A stretch of DNA of 64,000 bases. It comes from Paraburkholderia caledonica NBRC 102488. Its GTDB lineage: Bacteria > Pseudomonadota > Gammaproteobacteria > Burkholderiales > Burkholderiaceae. The stretch covers positions 154,512 to 218,511 of the forward strand of contig NZ_BAYE01000013.1 of assembly GCF_000685095.1 (NCBI RefSeq). Reading direction: 5' to 3'. Both the position numbers and the translations under genes were made by a program. Positions 1 to 8,289 of this stretch are shown here, piece by piece. The notes beneath the pieces were generated by a model. The model did no database searches. It was given only the letters and a program-made list of their open reading frames with translations, and had not been told where the DNA came from. Each line of letters opens with the position of its first letter. Within the stretch, counting starts at the first letter, position 1.

Positions 1-2
1 GT

Positions 3-1658
3 GCGTTCTGGCTGACATCGGCGGCCTCGGCAGCCACCAGCGCGGCGAAGCCGCCAGCGGGCCCCGTAGCCGCCTGCGAACGTCTCCAGGGCTATGTCGT
101 CCCTCCGTCCGAAATCGGCTTGTCCACCTCCGGCGCGACCGTGGTTTCCGTCAAGCCGGTTGCTGCGAGCGGGACTGGCGCGAAAGCTTTACCGGATTAC
201 TGCGAGGTCACAGGCAAGATATCTCCGCTCGACCGATCCGCGCCCGACATCCAGTTCAAGGTCGGACTGCCTGCGCAATGGAACGGCAAGATCGTCATGT
301 TCGGCGGTGGTGGTTTCGACGGCACGATTCCCGACGTAACGGGAAATGTACCGAATGGCCCGGTCGATGAACTGGTGCCGCTTGGCCGCGGCTACGCGAC
401 CTTTGCGAGCGACTCCGGCCATCAGGCCAACGCGCTCGGCTCACAGGACGGACGCTTCGGCTTGAACGACGAGGCGGTGAGAAATTTTGGCGGTGACGCG
501 TTGAAGAAAACGCATGACGCAGCGCTCGCCATCATCAAGGCGCGGTATGGGCATTGGCCGCATAAGGCTTATTTCGCTGGCGGATCGACGGGCGGCCGCG
601 AAGCCGTGACAGCGATTCAGCGCTGGCCGTCCGATTGGGACGGTGCGATTGCATGGTATCCCGCATGGGACGATGCTGCAGCGCTGCTCGGCGGTCAACG
701 CATGAACCGCGCGCTCGCTAAACCCGGTGCCTACCTTTCCGTTGGCAAGCGCAAAGCGTTGTACGACGCGGCGATGCAGACATGCGACTCGCTCGACGGC
801 GTTGCCGACGGGCTTATCAGCGACCAGCAGCAGTGCAACGCCCGGTTCGATCCGGTCACCGCTACGTTGAACGGCGCTGCGCTGCGTTGCCGGAACGGCG
901 CGGACACCGGCGACAATTGCCTTTCGGACCCACAAATCGAGGCTTTGAAAACGATAAACTCCGCAACGCATTTTCGCTTCCGGCTCGTGAGCGGTGAAAC
1001 TCAATACCCCGGATACAACGTCTGGGGAGCCGATCTGGGCATCACCACACGTAGTTCGCCGGTCGAGCCCGTGGTCACGTTTCTCGCTTTCGGAACGTCC
1101 CAGCCGGCAAACCCGATGCCTGCAACGGCGCCATACATTAGCGTTCTAACGGACCAGTGGTTCAAGTATGCCGTGACGCGCGACCCTGACTTCAATTCAC
1201 TCTCGATCGACCCCGAGCAGCCCGGCGTGTGGGCGAACCGCATTAGCGAACTGAGTTCGCAGCTCGATGCAAGCACGGACATCTCGGCTTTCAGGAGGCA
1301 CGGCGGGAAGTTGCTGCTGGTGCATGGACTGGCCGACATTCTGGTCAGTACGCGCGCGACCGAGGAATACTATCGACGGCTACAAGAGCAGTTCGGCATC
1401 CGTCAGGTCGATTCCTTCGTACGCTTCTATGAGATTCCAGGAATGGGCCATGCGGTGAGCAGTACCTTCAACGCCACCTGGGATTCACTGTCCGCGCTCG
1501 AGCAGTGGGCCGAGAGAGGCAAGGCCCCTGTCGCGCAGGTAACGACCGATACCGCTGGCGTACCGGGCCGCACGCGGCCGCTGTGCGATTACCCGGACTG
1601 GCCGCGGTACGTAGGTGGCGACGTCAATCGGGCCGAATCGTTCCAATGTTCGCGATGA
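3..1658 (+). CDS. Tannase/feruloyl esterase family protein, 5' end outside window
   Basis: Probable secreted esterase that hydrolyses ester bonds of phenolic (gallate or hydroxycinnamate) esters. The frame is open from base 3, so the start lies upstream; the first visible residues (AFWLTSAASAATSAAK) look like the end of a signal peptide, followed by the ACERLQG segment typical of the mature family. Nucleophile elbow GGSTGGRE has its Ser at 585-587, the acid loop is HGLADIL (about 1321-1341), and the catalytic His lies in GMGHAV (1449-1451). The family normally pairs two Cys next to Ser and His (CS-D-HC motif); here they are Gly and Ala, so that disulfide is absent. Length fits the family. The in-frame TTG at 120 is not needed as a start. 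Confidence 0.88.
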   Translation, partial: AFWLTSAASAATSAAKPPAGPVAACERLQGYVVPPSEIGLSTSGATVVSVKPVAASGTGAKALPDYCEVTGKISPLDRSAPDIQFKVGLPAQWNGKIVMFGGGGFDGTIPDVTGNVPNGPVDELVPLGRGYATFASDSGHQANALGSQDGRFGLNDEAVRNFGGDALKKTHDAALAIIKARYGHWPHKAYFAGGSTGGREAVTAIQRWPSDWDGAIAWYPAWDDAAALLGGQRMNRALAKPGAYLSVGKRKALYDAAMQTCDSLDGVADGLISDQQQCNARFDPVTATLNGAALRCRNGADTGDNCLSDPQIEALKTINSATHFRFRLVSGETQYPGYNVWGADLGITTRSSPVEPVVTFLAFGTSQPANPMPATAPYISVLTDQWFKYAVTRDPDFNSLSIDPEQPGVWANRISELSSQLDASTDISAFRRHGGKLLLVHGLADILVSTRATEEYYRRLQEQFGIRQVDSFVRFYEIPGMGHAVSSTFNATWDSLSALEQWAERGKAPVAQVTTDTAGVPGRTRPLCDYPDWPRYVGGDVNRAESFQCSR

Positions 1659-1869
1659 GCGATAGTACCGAAGGGCGGCGCTGGTGAGAGTTGACGTACT
1701 TCCACTTGTGGCGGACATGATCGAGGCAAACTTCGGGTTCCGGGTCTGCGCTTCACGGCTCGCTACAACAAGGCTATACCTTGGTGAGTGCGAGTGGACC
1801 AACAGGGTGGGGTGTCCGGCTTTCGACCCGCGACGCCCCTTGCTGCTTTCACGCGTGTAGACAAGCCCC

Positions 1870-2241
1870 TCAAGGGCCCAGGTAGAAATCAAACGGAATT
1901 AGCTCGACGGCCCATCCGCCTTCTTCGCCCAGTGTGGCGGCCGGGTGCATGGACGCGATGCGCAAGGCCTCGTCACGGCTATCCGCCTCGATGATGAACA
2001 GACCGCCCACGACTTCCTTCGACTCCGTGTAGGGCCCGTCCGTGACGTGCGTCTTGCCACTGCGCGGGCGAAGCGTGCTCCATTTGTCCAGATCGCCCAG
2101 CGACGCGGAGATCAGAACCTTGCCGGTAGCCCGCATCTTCTCGTCTAATGCGGGGCATTGGCTCACCAGAGCCTTGACGGCTTCTGGTGTCATGGCGGCG
2201 AATTTTTCGGGGGTGAAGTAGGCCAAGCCGAGGTATTTCAT
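1870..2241 (-). CDS. YciI/DGPF-family small protein
   Basis: 123-residue YCII-related protein. The signature TDGPYTESKE (residues about 70-79) followed by GGLFIIEADSRDEAL is the family hallmark, a ferredoxin-like dimeric alpha/beta fold whose role is usually unknown; such proteins often accompany ECF sigma factors. An upstream in-frame GTG at 2268 exists, but ATG at 2241 is chosen because AAGGA sits just before it and the protein then begins MKYLGLAYF, as family members do. No sigma-factor gene is adjacent, and the gene stands alone between the tannase and a decayed region. Confidence 0.8.
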   Translation of the reverse strand: MKYLGLAYFTPEKFAAMTPEAVKALVSQCPALDEKMRATGKVLISASLGDLDKWSTLRPRSGKTHVTDGPYTESKEVVGGLFIIEADSRDEALRIASMHPAATLGEEGGWAVELIPFDFYLGP

Positions 2242-2451
2242 GGGAGTTCCTTTGGGTGGGACATACACCTACGACGAAGCAGATGATCGAAAATCGACAA
2301 ACTCCGAAGAGAATTTGTAGCGGGTCTTGCCAGTCTGTCCGCCTTGGTTGACTGCCGGAGTCCGTGCCGCAAAAGTGCGCCCGGACACCACGGGCTTCGA
2401 TCACCGGCCAGTTCTGGAGCGCCAGACGTGGCTTTCGTCGATTTGCGTCGC

Positions 2452-2792
2452 TCAGTCTGCCAGCAACCCGTCTTCCCGCAGCACGCGCTGGACGGCCGGT
2501 CTATCCCTGATTCGCTGATACCACGCCTGCAGCTGGCGATACGGACCGAGGTCGATATTCGCGTGGTACACCGATTTCATCGACGAGAAACCGCTGACCG
2601 TTTAATTGACGGTCGATCCAGCCGAAACTGCTTTCGAGCTTCGGCCTTGCGGTATCTACCCACTTTCCTGCAGCAACCGCATAAAGCAGCGGAATGAAGC
2701 CCCTATGGATTTCGGTGCTCAGGAAGTTGAGCCATTCGAGCAGCCTGTAGCGTCCAATCGAACCATGAGCGGGCGCGAGTTTCGATTCAGGT
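2452..2792 (-). pseudogene. Glutathione S-transferase C-terminal remnant
   Basis: A GST C-terminal all-helical domain can be read on the minus strand. One frame gives LAPAHGSIGRYRLLEWLNFL and continues to WIDRQLNGQRFLVDE (about 2570). A one-step frame change then gives NIDLGPYRQLQAWYQRIRD and RPAVQRVLREDGLLAD before a stop at 2452. About 20 residues usually found between the two parts (the SVADAYLF segment) are missing, so there is an internal deletion as well as a frameshift. The N-terminal thioredoxin-like domain that carries the active site is absent. Its upstream edge abuts the DeoR remnant. Not functional. Confidence 0.75.
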
Positions 2793-3160
2793 GACTGGCT
2801 CACCAATGACGAACCCCGACGCCGCATTGAGTTTAGACGACGACGCGAGCACGACTGTTTCTGCCGCGCGCGCGGCAAGCGCGCTTGATCGCAGCTTCCT
2901 CGAAATCGCCGGTGCTCAGGCCCGCCTGTGGATGAACGCCGGTCACTCCCATGAAGTCCCCAATCTGCATGGATGCGCGAGATGCCCTCAATCGCGGCGG
3001 CGCCAACGGCAACGATCGAGTGCTTGTACAGCCGCCCGCCGATCAGGATGACCTCGACGCAAGGATGCTCAGCGAGCACCGTCGCGACGCTCGGACTGTG
3101 CGTGACAATCGTCGCGTGCAAATCAGCGGGCAAGTGACTTGACCAGCAGCCATGAGCACA
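2787..3160 (-). pseudogene. DeoR-family regulator C-terminal remnant
   Basis: The sugar-phosphate-sensing (DeoRC) domain of a DeoR regulator is readable in three frames. HLPADLHATIVTHSPSVA and VEVILIGGRLYKHSIVAVGA lie in the first frame (3140-2970). GVTGVHPQAGLSTGDFEEAA is in a second frame. AARAAETVVLASSSKLNAAS ending GEPVT and a stop at 2787 is in a third. The winged-helix DNA-binding domain is missing and nothing upstream supplies it. It lies head-to-tail against the GST remnant, so two unrelated gene fragments have been joined by past rearrangement. The upstream boundary is approximate. Confidence 0.78.
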
Positions 3161-3274
3161 ACCAGAGACCGGGTTCGCATCGTCGAGTCAATCACACTCT
3201 CCTACGATTGGTACACGCTGAAAAAGGTAACCTTCGATTTTCTCCGCCGCGACGGTACGTGGCACCATTCGCGA

Positions 3275-3298
3275 ACAATATATTTTTCAGCATAATGT
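3275..3298. promoter_or_regulatory. Candidate ArsR-type operator
   Basis: Imperfect inverted repeat ACAATAT-N10-ATAATGT (6 of 7 positions symmetric) in an AT-rich patch 27 bases before the chosen ArsR start codon. CATAAT at 3291-3296 could serve as a -10 box inside it. The position suits autoregulation by the downstream BigR/SqrR-like repressor. Assigned from sequence symmetry only. Confidence 0.4.
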
Positions 3299-3324
3299 AG
3301 GTGTGTGAATCAGAGGATGATGAG

Positions 3325-3642
3325 ATGAGGAGGAAGTCCGCCCCAATCGACTTTTCCGCAATGCAGGCCTCGGCAGAGAAAGCCTGCGCGCTGCTGAAGG
3401 TGCTGGCTAATCCGGACAGGTTGCTGTTGATGTGCCAGTTGTCCCAAGGCGAGCTGTGCGTAAGCGACCTCGAAGAGCAACTGGGTATACGCCAACCTAC
3501 GCTTTCCCAACAACTCGGCGTACTTCGCGACAACGAACTCGTCGAAACACGTCGGGAGGGGAAAAGCATCTTCTATTCCATCGCGAGCAAGGAGGCGATT
3601 GCGGTCATGAACGTGCTCTACGACCAGTTTTGCGCCCCGTGA
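3325..3642 (+). CDS. bigR: ArsR-family persulfide-type repressor (BigR/SqrR-like)
   Basis: 105-residue winged-helix repressor. LANPDRLLLMCQLSQGELC and the recognition helix RQPTLSQQLGVLRDNELVETR are typical of the BigR/SqrR branch. Those proteins sense reactive sulfur through two Cys 66 residues apart that form a tetrasulfide link; here Cys37 (in LLLMC) and Cys103 (in YDQFC near the C-terminus) have exactly that spacing, with Cys21 and Cys45 in addition. ATG 3325 is preferred over GTG 3301 because AGAGGA lies seven bases upstream. It is followed at 15 bp by two YeeE/YedE transporter genes, the arrangement expected of a sulfide/sulfite response operon. Function is inferred from family and context. 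Confidence 0.82.
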   Translation: MRRKSAPIDFSAMQASAEKACALLKVLANPDRLLLMCQLSQGELCVSDLEEQLGIRQPTLSQQLGVLRDNELVETRREGKSIFYSIASKEAIAVMNVLYDQFCAP

Positions 3643-3657
3643 AGATGAGGACTGACC

Positions 3658-4092
3658 ATGTCGATTGATACTGCGAGTTTTACGCCCGGCCTGTCCCTGA
3701 CGGGAGGCCTGATGATTGGCGTCGCAGCGGCGATGCTGGTTCTCTTCAACGGGCGCATTGCCGGCATCAGCGGCATTCTCGGCGGCCTGCTTAGTGGGTC
3801 ACACAAGATGCTGGGATGGCGCATCGCTTTTCTTGCAGGGTTGATCGGCGCGCCTGCGCTGGCGAACCTGCTCGGGGACCCGATAGCGCCTGATATCGAG
3901 GCGGGATGGGCCCACATACTTCTCGCGGGTTTTATGGTTGGCATCGGCACGCGCTACGCCAGCGGTTGCACGAGCGGCCACGGTGTCTGCGGCATCTCAC
4001 GGGGCTCTGTCCGTTCGCTTGTCGCGACGGCAATATTCATGGCAACCGGTTTTCTGACCGTATTCGTGTCCAGACATCTGCTGGGAGGCTGA
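3658..4092 (+). CDS. YeeE/YedE family sulfur transporter, first half (PmpA-like)
   Basis: 144-residue inner-membrane protein with about four membrane segments and the conserved motif RYASGCTSGHGVCGISRGS (residues about 100-118), whose Cys lines the thiosulfate/sulfur path in YeeE-type transporters. YeeE itself is a double-length protein; here, as in BigR operons, the two halves are separate adjacent genes. It starts 15 bp after the repressor gene and ends one base before the next gene's ATG, so the three are almost certainly cotranscribed. Likely moves a reduced sulfur species across the membrane; the substrate cannot be told from sequence. Confidence 0.83.
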   Translation: MSIDTASFTPGLSLTGGLMIGVAAAMLVLFNGRIAGISGILGGLLSGSHKMLGWRIAFLAGLIGAPALANLLGDPIAPDIEAGWAHILLAGFMVGIGTRYASGCTSGHGVCGISRGSVRSLVATAIFMATGFLTVFVSRHLLGG

Positions 4093-4093
4093 G

Positions 4094-4531
4094 ATGAGTT
4101 TGCTCGTGGCCATGTTTTCCGGCCTGCTGTTTGGAGTGGGTCTGATGGTGTCTGGCATGGCCAATCCTGCGAAGGTGCTGGGATTTCTCGACCTCGCGGG
4201 ACGATGGGACCCTTCACTTGCATTGGTGATGGCAGGAGCGATAGCTGTCGGCGCTATAGCGTTCCTGTATGCAAAGCGTCGCAAGAAGTCTCTGCTGGGT
4301 CTGCCCATGCAGATTCCCGCCAACGCGAACGTGACGTTGAGACTTGTACTGGGAAGCGCGGTGTTCGGCGTTGGCTGGGGGCTTGCAGGGTTTTGTCCCG
4401 GACCGGCACTGGTCGCCCTGGGTGCTGGCCTCCCAAAGGCGTGGGGGTTCGTGGCCGCGATGCTCGCCGGCATGGCCGTGTTCGAGTTGGTCGAGCGAGC
4501 GAGCCAACGTCGGCAGGATGGTGCGCTCTGA
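4094..4531 (+). CDS. YeeE/YedE family sulfur transporter, second half (PmpB-like)
   Basis: 145-residue membrane protein, partner of the preceding gene. It carries GLMVSGMANPAKVLGFLDLA near the N-terminus and GWGLAGFCPGPALVALG (residues about 93-109), the second-half signature of YeeE/YedE proteins with its conserved Cys. About four membrane helices are visible. Translation is probably coupled, since only one base separates it from the previous stop. The BLH sulfur dioxygenase found in some BigR operons is not present downstream; the next gene is on the opposite strand. Confidence 0.83.
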   Translation: MSLLVAMFSGLLFGVGLMVSGMANPAKVLGFLDLAGRWDPSLALVMAGAIAVGAIAFLYAKRRKKSLLGLPMQIPANANVTLRLVLGSAVFGVGWGLAGFCPGPALVALGAGLPKAWGFVAAMLAGMAVFELVERASQRRQDGAL

Positions 4532-4625
4532 TTGGTGGTACAAGCGCGCGACGAAAGGGCATCGCGCGGATGCCCCGGTTCAGATTGCAGGCCGTGCCTG
4601 ATCGTTCTTCGCTTTGGCCGAACGG

Positions 4626-5441
4626 TTAGCTGGACCGTTTCAACAACACCTCTTTGAATACGGGCATCGCTGAAAAAACGTTCGGCCAACCTGCGTAGAA
4701 CGCGAGCTGTGTCAGCACTTCAGACGCTTCAGCGCTGGTCAGGCCGTTGTCCAAAGCGCGATTCAGATGATACGGAATCTGCGCCACCTGACCATTGGCA
4801 ACGAGAGCGCTTACGGTCACGAGGCTTCGGTCGCGAGGGGCGAGTCCTGGACGCAGCCAAAGATCGCGAAACAGCGCATCCGTCGTGTACTGAACGACGC
4901 CGGGAGCAACCGCGCCGAAGTTCTCCTGGACCATCTCCGCACGCTGTTTCTCGGCCGCTTCGTTCAACGGCAGAGGTTCAACATCGGCCGGGGAGAGTTG
5001 GCCGAGACTAATGCCACGTTCATCAAAGACGCGTTTGACAATCGCGGAAGCAGCTGTTGCATTGGCCCACCCGGAATAGAAAGCCAGATGCGCGATCATT
5101 TCTGATATCTCTGCGGGCGTCACGCCGTTATCGAGCGCTAGACCGAAGTGAAAAGGCATCTCAATGGTCTGGTTGCGGGCGATGAGCACGGACAGGGTCA
5201 CAATGCTCCGGTCGCGTGCGCAAAGCTGCGGCCGTTTCCACAATCCATCGAGCAATGTTTGCTTCGTGTATCGCTCGAACGCCGGAGAAGCAGACTTCAA
5301 ATCAACGGTTGTCAGCGAATCTTGCATGTTTCTCGTCCTTTCCATATTCGTACAGGCGGCCAGCAGAACGGCCACGCTAGCTACCGCGACCAGGCGCAAT
5401 ATGAGGCGTGCTTGCGGATTACGGTTTGCGATATTGCTCAT
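4626..5441 (-). CDS. Double carboxymuconolactone-decarboxylase-domain lipoprotein
   Basis: 271-residue protein with a lipoprotein signal (LLAAC at residues about 26-30) and two tandem CMD domains, each with the pattern RDRSxVTxSxLxxxxQ followed by LDNGxTxxE(I/A)SExxxxLAFYxGW. The repeats suggest a gene fusion of two AhpD-fold halves. The AhpD CxxC is not present, so peroxidase activity is unlikely. Such exported CMD proteins commonly pair with a small cupin, as here: the cupin gene overlaps the start of this one by 23 bp and is transcribed ahead of it. Its substrate is unknown. A LysR gene is divergent from the pair. Confidence 0.82.
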   Translation of the reverse strand: MSNIANRNPQARLILRLVAVASVAVLLAACTNMERTRNMQDSLTTVDLKSASPAFERYTKQTLLDGLWKRPQLCARDRSIVTLSVLIARNQTIEMPFHFGLALDNGVTPAEISEMIAHLAFYSGWANATAASAIVKRVFDERGISLGQLSPADVEPLPLNEAAEKQRAEMVQENFGAVAPGVVQYTTDALFRDLWLRPGLAPRDRSLVTVSALVANGQVAQIPYHLNRALDNGLTSAEASEVLTQLAFYAGWPNVFSAMPVFKEVLLKRSS

Positions 5442-5817
5442 CGGTGACTTTCTCTAGCCATTCGACGTTCTTGCCGTCGAGTGCTTCCTGAATCGCGATG
5501 TGAGTCATCGCCGTGGTCGAAGTCGCGCCATGCCAGTGTTTGTGGCCCGGCGGGCACCAGATCACGTCGCCTGCGCGGATCTCGACGCGCTCTTCGCCTT
5601 CGCATTGAGTCCAGCCGCATCCGGCGGTGACGAGGAGCGTTTGACCGAGCGGATGCGTGTGCCACGCCGTGCGCGCGCCAGGCTCAAACGTCACGGCGGC
5701 GCAAGACACTCGCGCGGGCGGCGGCGGGGCGTTGAGCGGGTCGATCCGGACGGTCCCGGTGAACCATTGTTCGGGACCTTTCATTGATGGCTGTGAGCCA
5801 GCGCGTTTCAGTTCCAT
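5419..5817 (-). CDS. Cupin-domain protein
   Basis: 132-residue single-domain cupin. Motif 1 is visible as WHTHPLGQTLLVTAGCGWTQ and motif 2 as GDVIWCPPGHKHWHGA, giving the expected three His and one acidic metal ligand. The start MELKRAGSQPSMKGPEQWFTG matches relatives found with CMD proteins. It is the first gene of a two-gene operon with the CMD lipoprotein and divergent from a LysR gene 111 bp away, which probably controls both. The enzymatic role is unproven; family members near CMD genes are often annotated only as cupin proteins. Confidence 0.82.
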   Translation of the reverse strand: MELKRAGSQPSMKGPEQWFTGTVRIDPLNAPPPPARVSCAAVTFEPGARTAWHTHPLGQTLLVTAGCGWTQCEGEERVEIRAGDVIWCPPGHKHWHGATSTTAMTHIAIQEALDGKNVEWLEKVTDEQYRKP

Positions 5818-5928
5818 GATTTTCTCGCCGATGTCCGATTAACGTAATGCACGTGTCCACAATGTAAGCCTTGTCCGGGTAATGGACTAGATGGCAAAAT
5901 CGGGATGCCCTTATGCGCTGGAGCATTA

Positions 5929-6831
5929 ATGAACGAAGACTTCAACGATCTCGCCGGTTTCATCACCGTTGCCCGGGAGCGCAATTTCACTCGCGCGGCG
6001 GCGCAACTGGGTGTTTCGCAGTCGGCGCTGAGCCGGACCGTGGCGGGACTCGAGCGACGCATTGGTCTGCAACTCCTGACGCGAACGACCCGCAGCGTTT
6101 CGCTAACTGAGGCAGGAGAGCGGCTACTGTGTGCGATCAGGCCACGCTTCGAGGAAATCGAGGCTGAAGTTGCTTCGTTACGAGGGATGACAAATCGGCC
6201 GAGCGGCACCGTCCGGATTACCACCACGGATTACGCCGCAAACACCTTTGTCTGGCCGCGGTTGCAGCCTTTGCTTCGTCGATATCCCGACCTCAAGGTC
6301 GAGCTGGTGAATGACTACGGGCTAGCCGACATCGTTGCCGATCGCTTCGACATTGGCGTGAGGTTGGGCGATCAGATAGAGAAAGACATGGTCGCAGTGC
6401 GTATCGCGCCTGACATGACGATGTGCATCGTGGGTTCGCCGAAATACCTGCAGTCGAGGCCGCACGCAAAAAGGCCGCAAGATCTCACTCTTCATAGCTG
6501 CATTAATCTGCGGCTACCGACGCGGGACTCTTTACTGCCTTGGGAGTTGTCTAAAGGCCGGCGCGAGTTGCAGGTGCGAGTCGAAGGACAACTTACGTTT
6601 AACAACGTGTATCAGATGGTCGATGCAGCCTTAGCCGGATTTGGCCTTGCATACGTGCCAAAGGATCTGGTCGAGCAATACGTCCGCGCTGGGAAGCTTG
6701 CATGGGTGCTTGAAGATTGGTATCCGACTTTCGTCGGACATCACGCCTACTATTCGACCGGAAGAAAGTCTTCGCGGGCGGTCCAGCTTGTAGTCGATGC
6801 GCTGAAGGCGGGCTGTCAAGGCGTGCGGTAA
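5929..6831 (+). CDS. LysR-family regulator
   Basis: 300-residue LysR protein. The N-terminal helix-turn-helix is AAAQLGVSQSALSRTVAGLE (residues about 23-42) and is followed by the periplasmic-binding-like effector domain with ADRFDIGVRLGDQIEKDMVA, a pattern of the DsdA/AaeR-like subgroup that regulates quinone or small-molecule oxidoreductases. ATG 5929 gives the usual start MNEDFNDLAGFITVARERNF; an upstream in-frame ATG at 5905 adds eight atypical residues. Divergent from the cupin/CMD operon, which it likely controls. Confidence 0.85.
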   Translation: MNEDFNDLAGFITVARERNFTRAAAQLGVSQSALSRTVAGLERRIGLQLLTRTTRSVSLTEAGERLLCAIRPRFEEIEAEVASLRGMTNRPSGTVRITTTDYAANTFVWPRLQPLLRRYPDLKVELVNDYGLADIVADRFDIGVRLGDQIEKDMVAVRIAPDMTMCIVGSPKYLQSRPHAKRPQDLTLHSCINLRLPTRDSLLPWELSKGRRELQVRVEGQLTFNNVYQMVDAALAGFGLAYVPKDLVEQYVRAGKLAWVLEDWYPTFVGHHAYYSTGRKSSRAVQLVVDALKAGCQGVR

Positions 6832-7005
6832 ATACTGACTCGAAAGATAGTCAGTACATCGCCATGTGTGAAGAGTCCAACGGCAGAGCGCAAGCCCGGG
6901 CCGAAAGGACTGACGGTCCAAGTACTAGCACTGTGTCGATTTGCTGGCTGTAAGCCGCCGGCTTTGGCCCGGTTACCTGCCGAGGGAACGGCGGCTGCAC
7001 ACAGC

Positions 7006-7419
7006 TCAGCCGTGCGGCGGAACAGCGTTGGGATCCATCCACATCACTTCCCAGATATGACCGTCCGGATCCTCGAAGCTGCGGCCATACATGAAGCCGA
7101 AGTCCTGCACAGGCGTGGGGTCGGCCCTGCCGCCGGCACCGCTCGCCTTATCGACCAGGCTGGAAACTTCCTCCCGACTATCGGCCGAAAGACACAACAG
7201 CACCTGTGCGTCCGCGTGTGCGTCGACGATTCGCTTGCTGGTGAACTGGCGCCACTTGTCGTGCGTGAGGAGCATCGCGGAAATCGTATCGGAGAACACC
7301 ATGCACGCTGCGGTGTCGTCACTGAATGCGGGATTGTTGACGGCGCCAACTGCCGTGTAGAACGCCTTCGATCGCTTCAGGTCTGTCACTGGCAGGTTAA
7401 CGAAGATCAGCTTGCTCAT
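7006..7419 (-). CDS. VOC/glyoxalase-superfamily protein
   Basis: 137-residue vicinal-oxygen-chelate protein of the DUF-type group beginning MSKLIFVNLPVTDLKRSKAF and ending with DFGFMYGRSFEDPDGHIWEV, where the DPDGHxWE motif carries the conserved acidic ligand. AAAGGAC sits just before the chosen ATG at 7419; an upstream in-frame ATG at 7497 is rejected. Relatives have no firm function. It stands alone, with about 170 bp of featureless sequence on each side. Confidence 0.83.
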   Translation of the reverse strand: MSKLIFVNLPVTDLKRSKAFYTAVGAVNNPAFSDDTAACMVFSDTISAMLLTHDKWRQFTSKRIVDAHADAQVLLCLSADSREEVSSLVDKASGAGGRADPTPVQDFGFMYGRSFEDPDGHIWEVMWMDPNAVPPHG

Positions 7420-7591
7420 TATCTGTCCTTTGGATGTAACCGCGGCAGGATTACCGCGGCACCCATATCGACGAACGGGGAGGGCAAGAATCGACAAAAG
7501 CTGTCATGTTTTTTCAGTGAGCAACTTGCGTTGAAGCTCGAATGTAAGCTTCGCGATCTCATCGGTTATGCCGGCGTTGGTTTGATAACCA

Positions 7592-8110
7592 TCACGCCTT
7601 GAACCCAGACTCCGGGTGGCGCGCGAGAAAGACCGGCAGGTCGGTGGTTGGAGGTTTCGCGGGTACGTCGAAGAACATTTCGCACACCCAGCCCCGGTGA
7701 TACGAAGCGTGGTTCACGAGATGCATGAACATGGCGCTGCGCGACATGACCGAACGCTCGCCCGAGATGAACGCGAACGAAAGCTCTTCGTCTAGCGAGG
7801 TGTCGGTCTGAGCATCGGCCCAGCGTTCGAACCATGCGTTGAGTTGCTGTTGCGCGACGCGCAAGCTCTCCAAGTCGGCGTGCACGATCACGTTGCGCGA
7901 GGTGAAGCCGTGTTCCTTGCGTTCGAGATGCGCCTTCCAGATCAGATCGACCACGTAGTTGTGGTTAAGCGTGCCGATCATTGTCTTGAACAGCGTCTGC
8001 CGGATCTTGACGACTTCATCTGACGGCAATGCGGCGGTGGCGTCGAACAGTACGGTGTCGGCCCACGTTTTATAACGGGAAAGAATGCGAGCGGTTTGGG
8101 TATTGAGCAT
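7592..8110 (-). CDS. DinB-family protein
   Basis: 172-residue four-helix-bundle DinB/YfiT-type protein. Metal-ligand His are visible in LNHNYVVDLIWKAHLE and in MHLVNHASYHRGWVCEMF, the hallmark NHxxYHRG motif. ATG 8110 follows GAGGAA at good spacing; the frame is open upstream to 8254, but without family similarity. Proposed roles of the family include thiol- or metal-dependent transferase activity; the substrate is unknown. A perfect 6-bp inverted repeat lies about 95 bases upstream. Confidence 0.83.
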   Translation of the reverse strand: MLNTQTARILSRYKTWADTVLFDATAALPSDEVVKIRQTLFKTMIGTLNHNYVVDLIWKAHLERKEHGFTSRNVIVHADLESLRVAQQQLNAWFERWADAQTDTSLDEELSFAFISGERSVMSRSAMFMHLVNHASYHRGWVCEMFFDVPAKPPTTDLPVFLARHPESGFKA

Positions 8111-8203
8111 GCCGGGTTCCTCGATGATTCGTTTGCCTCGTTCAACACATCCAGTGCCGCGCGACACGCGCCGCATCGACATCTCTCCGTCGTCCGAATA
8201 CGC

Positions 8204-8220
8204 TGTATACATATTATACA
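8204..8220. promoter_or_regulatory. Inverted repeat upstream of DinB gene
   Basis: TGTATA-N5-TATACA, a perfect 6-bp inverted repeat in an AT-rich patch, 94 bases before the DinB start codon and 70 bases beyond the chemoreceptor stop. It may be an operator or overlap the promoter. No adjacent regulator gene identifies the binding protein. Confidence 0.35.
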
Positions 8221-8289
8221 CCGCGATGCTGCAAGCCGCATTTAGTGACCACAACAGTCCCGCTCACCGTACCGCATGCGAAAAACGGA

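Noticed and set aside
1485..1892. 135-codon minus-strand frame between tannase and YciI genes
   Set aside because: Its first part lies antisense to the tannase C-terminus and the rest has no recognisable family or ribosome site.
2501..3133. A single 210-codon open frame on the minus strand
   Set aside because: It joins DeoR sequence in one frame, out-of-frame DeoR sequence and GST sequence; the true reading needs frame changes, so it is a chance fusion of two remnants, not a gene.
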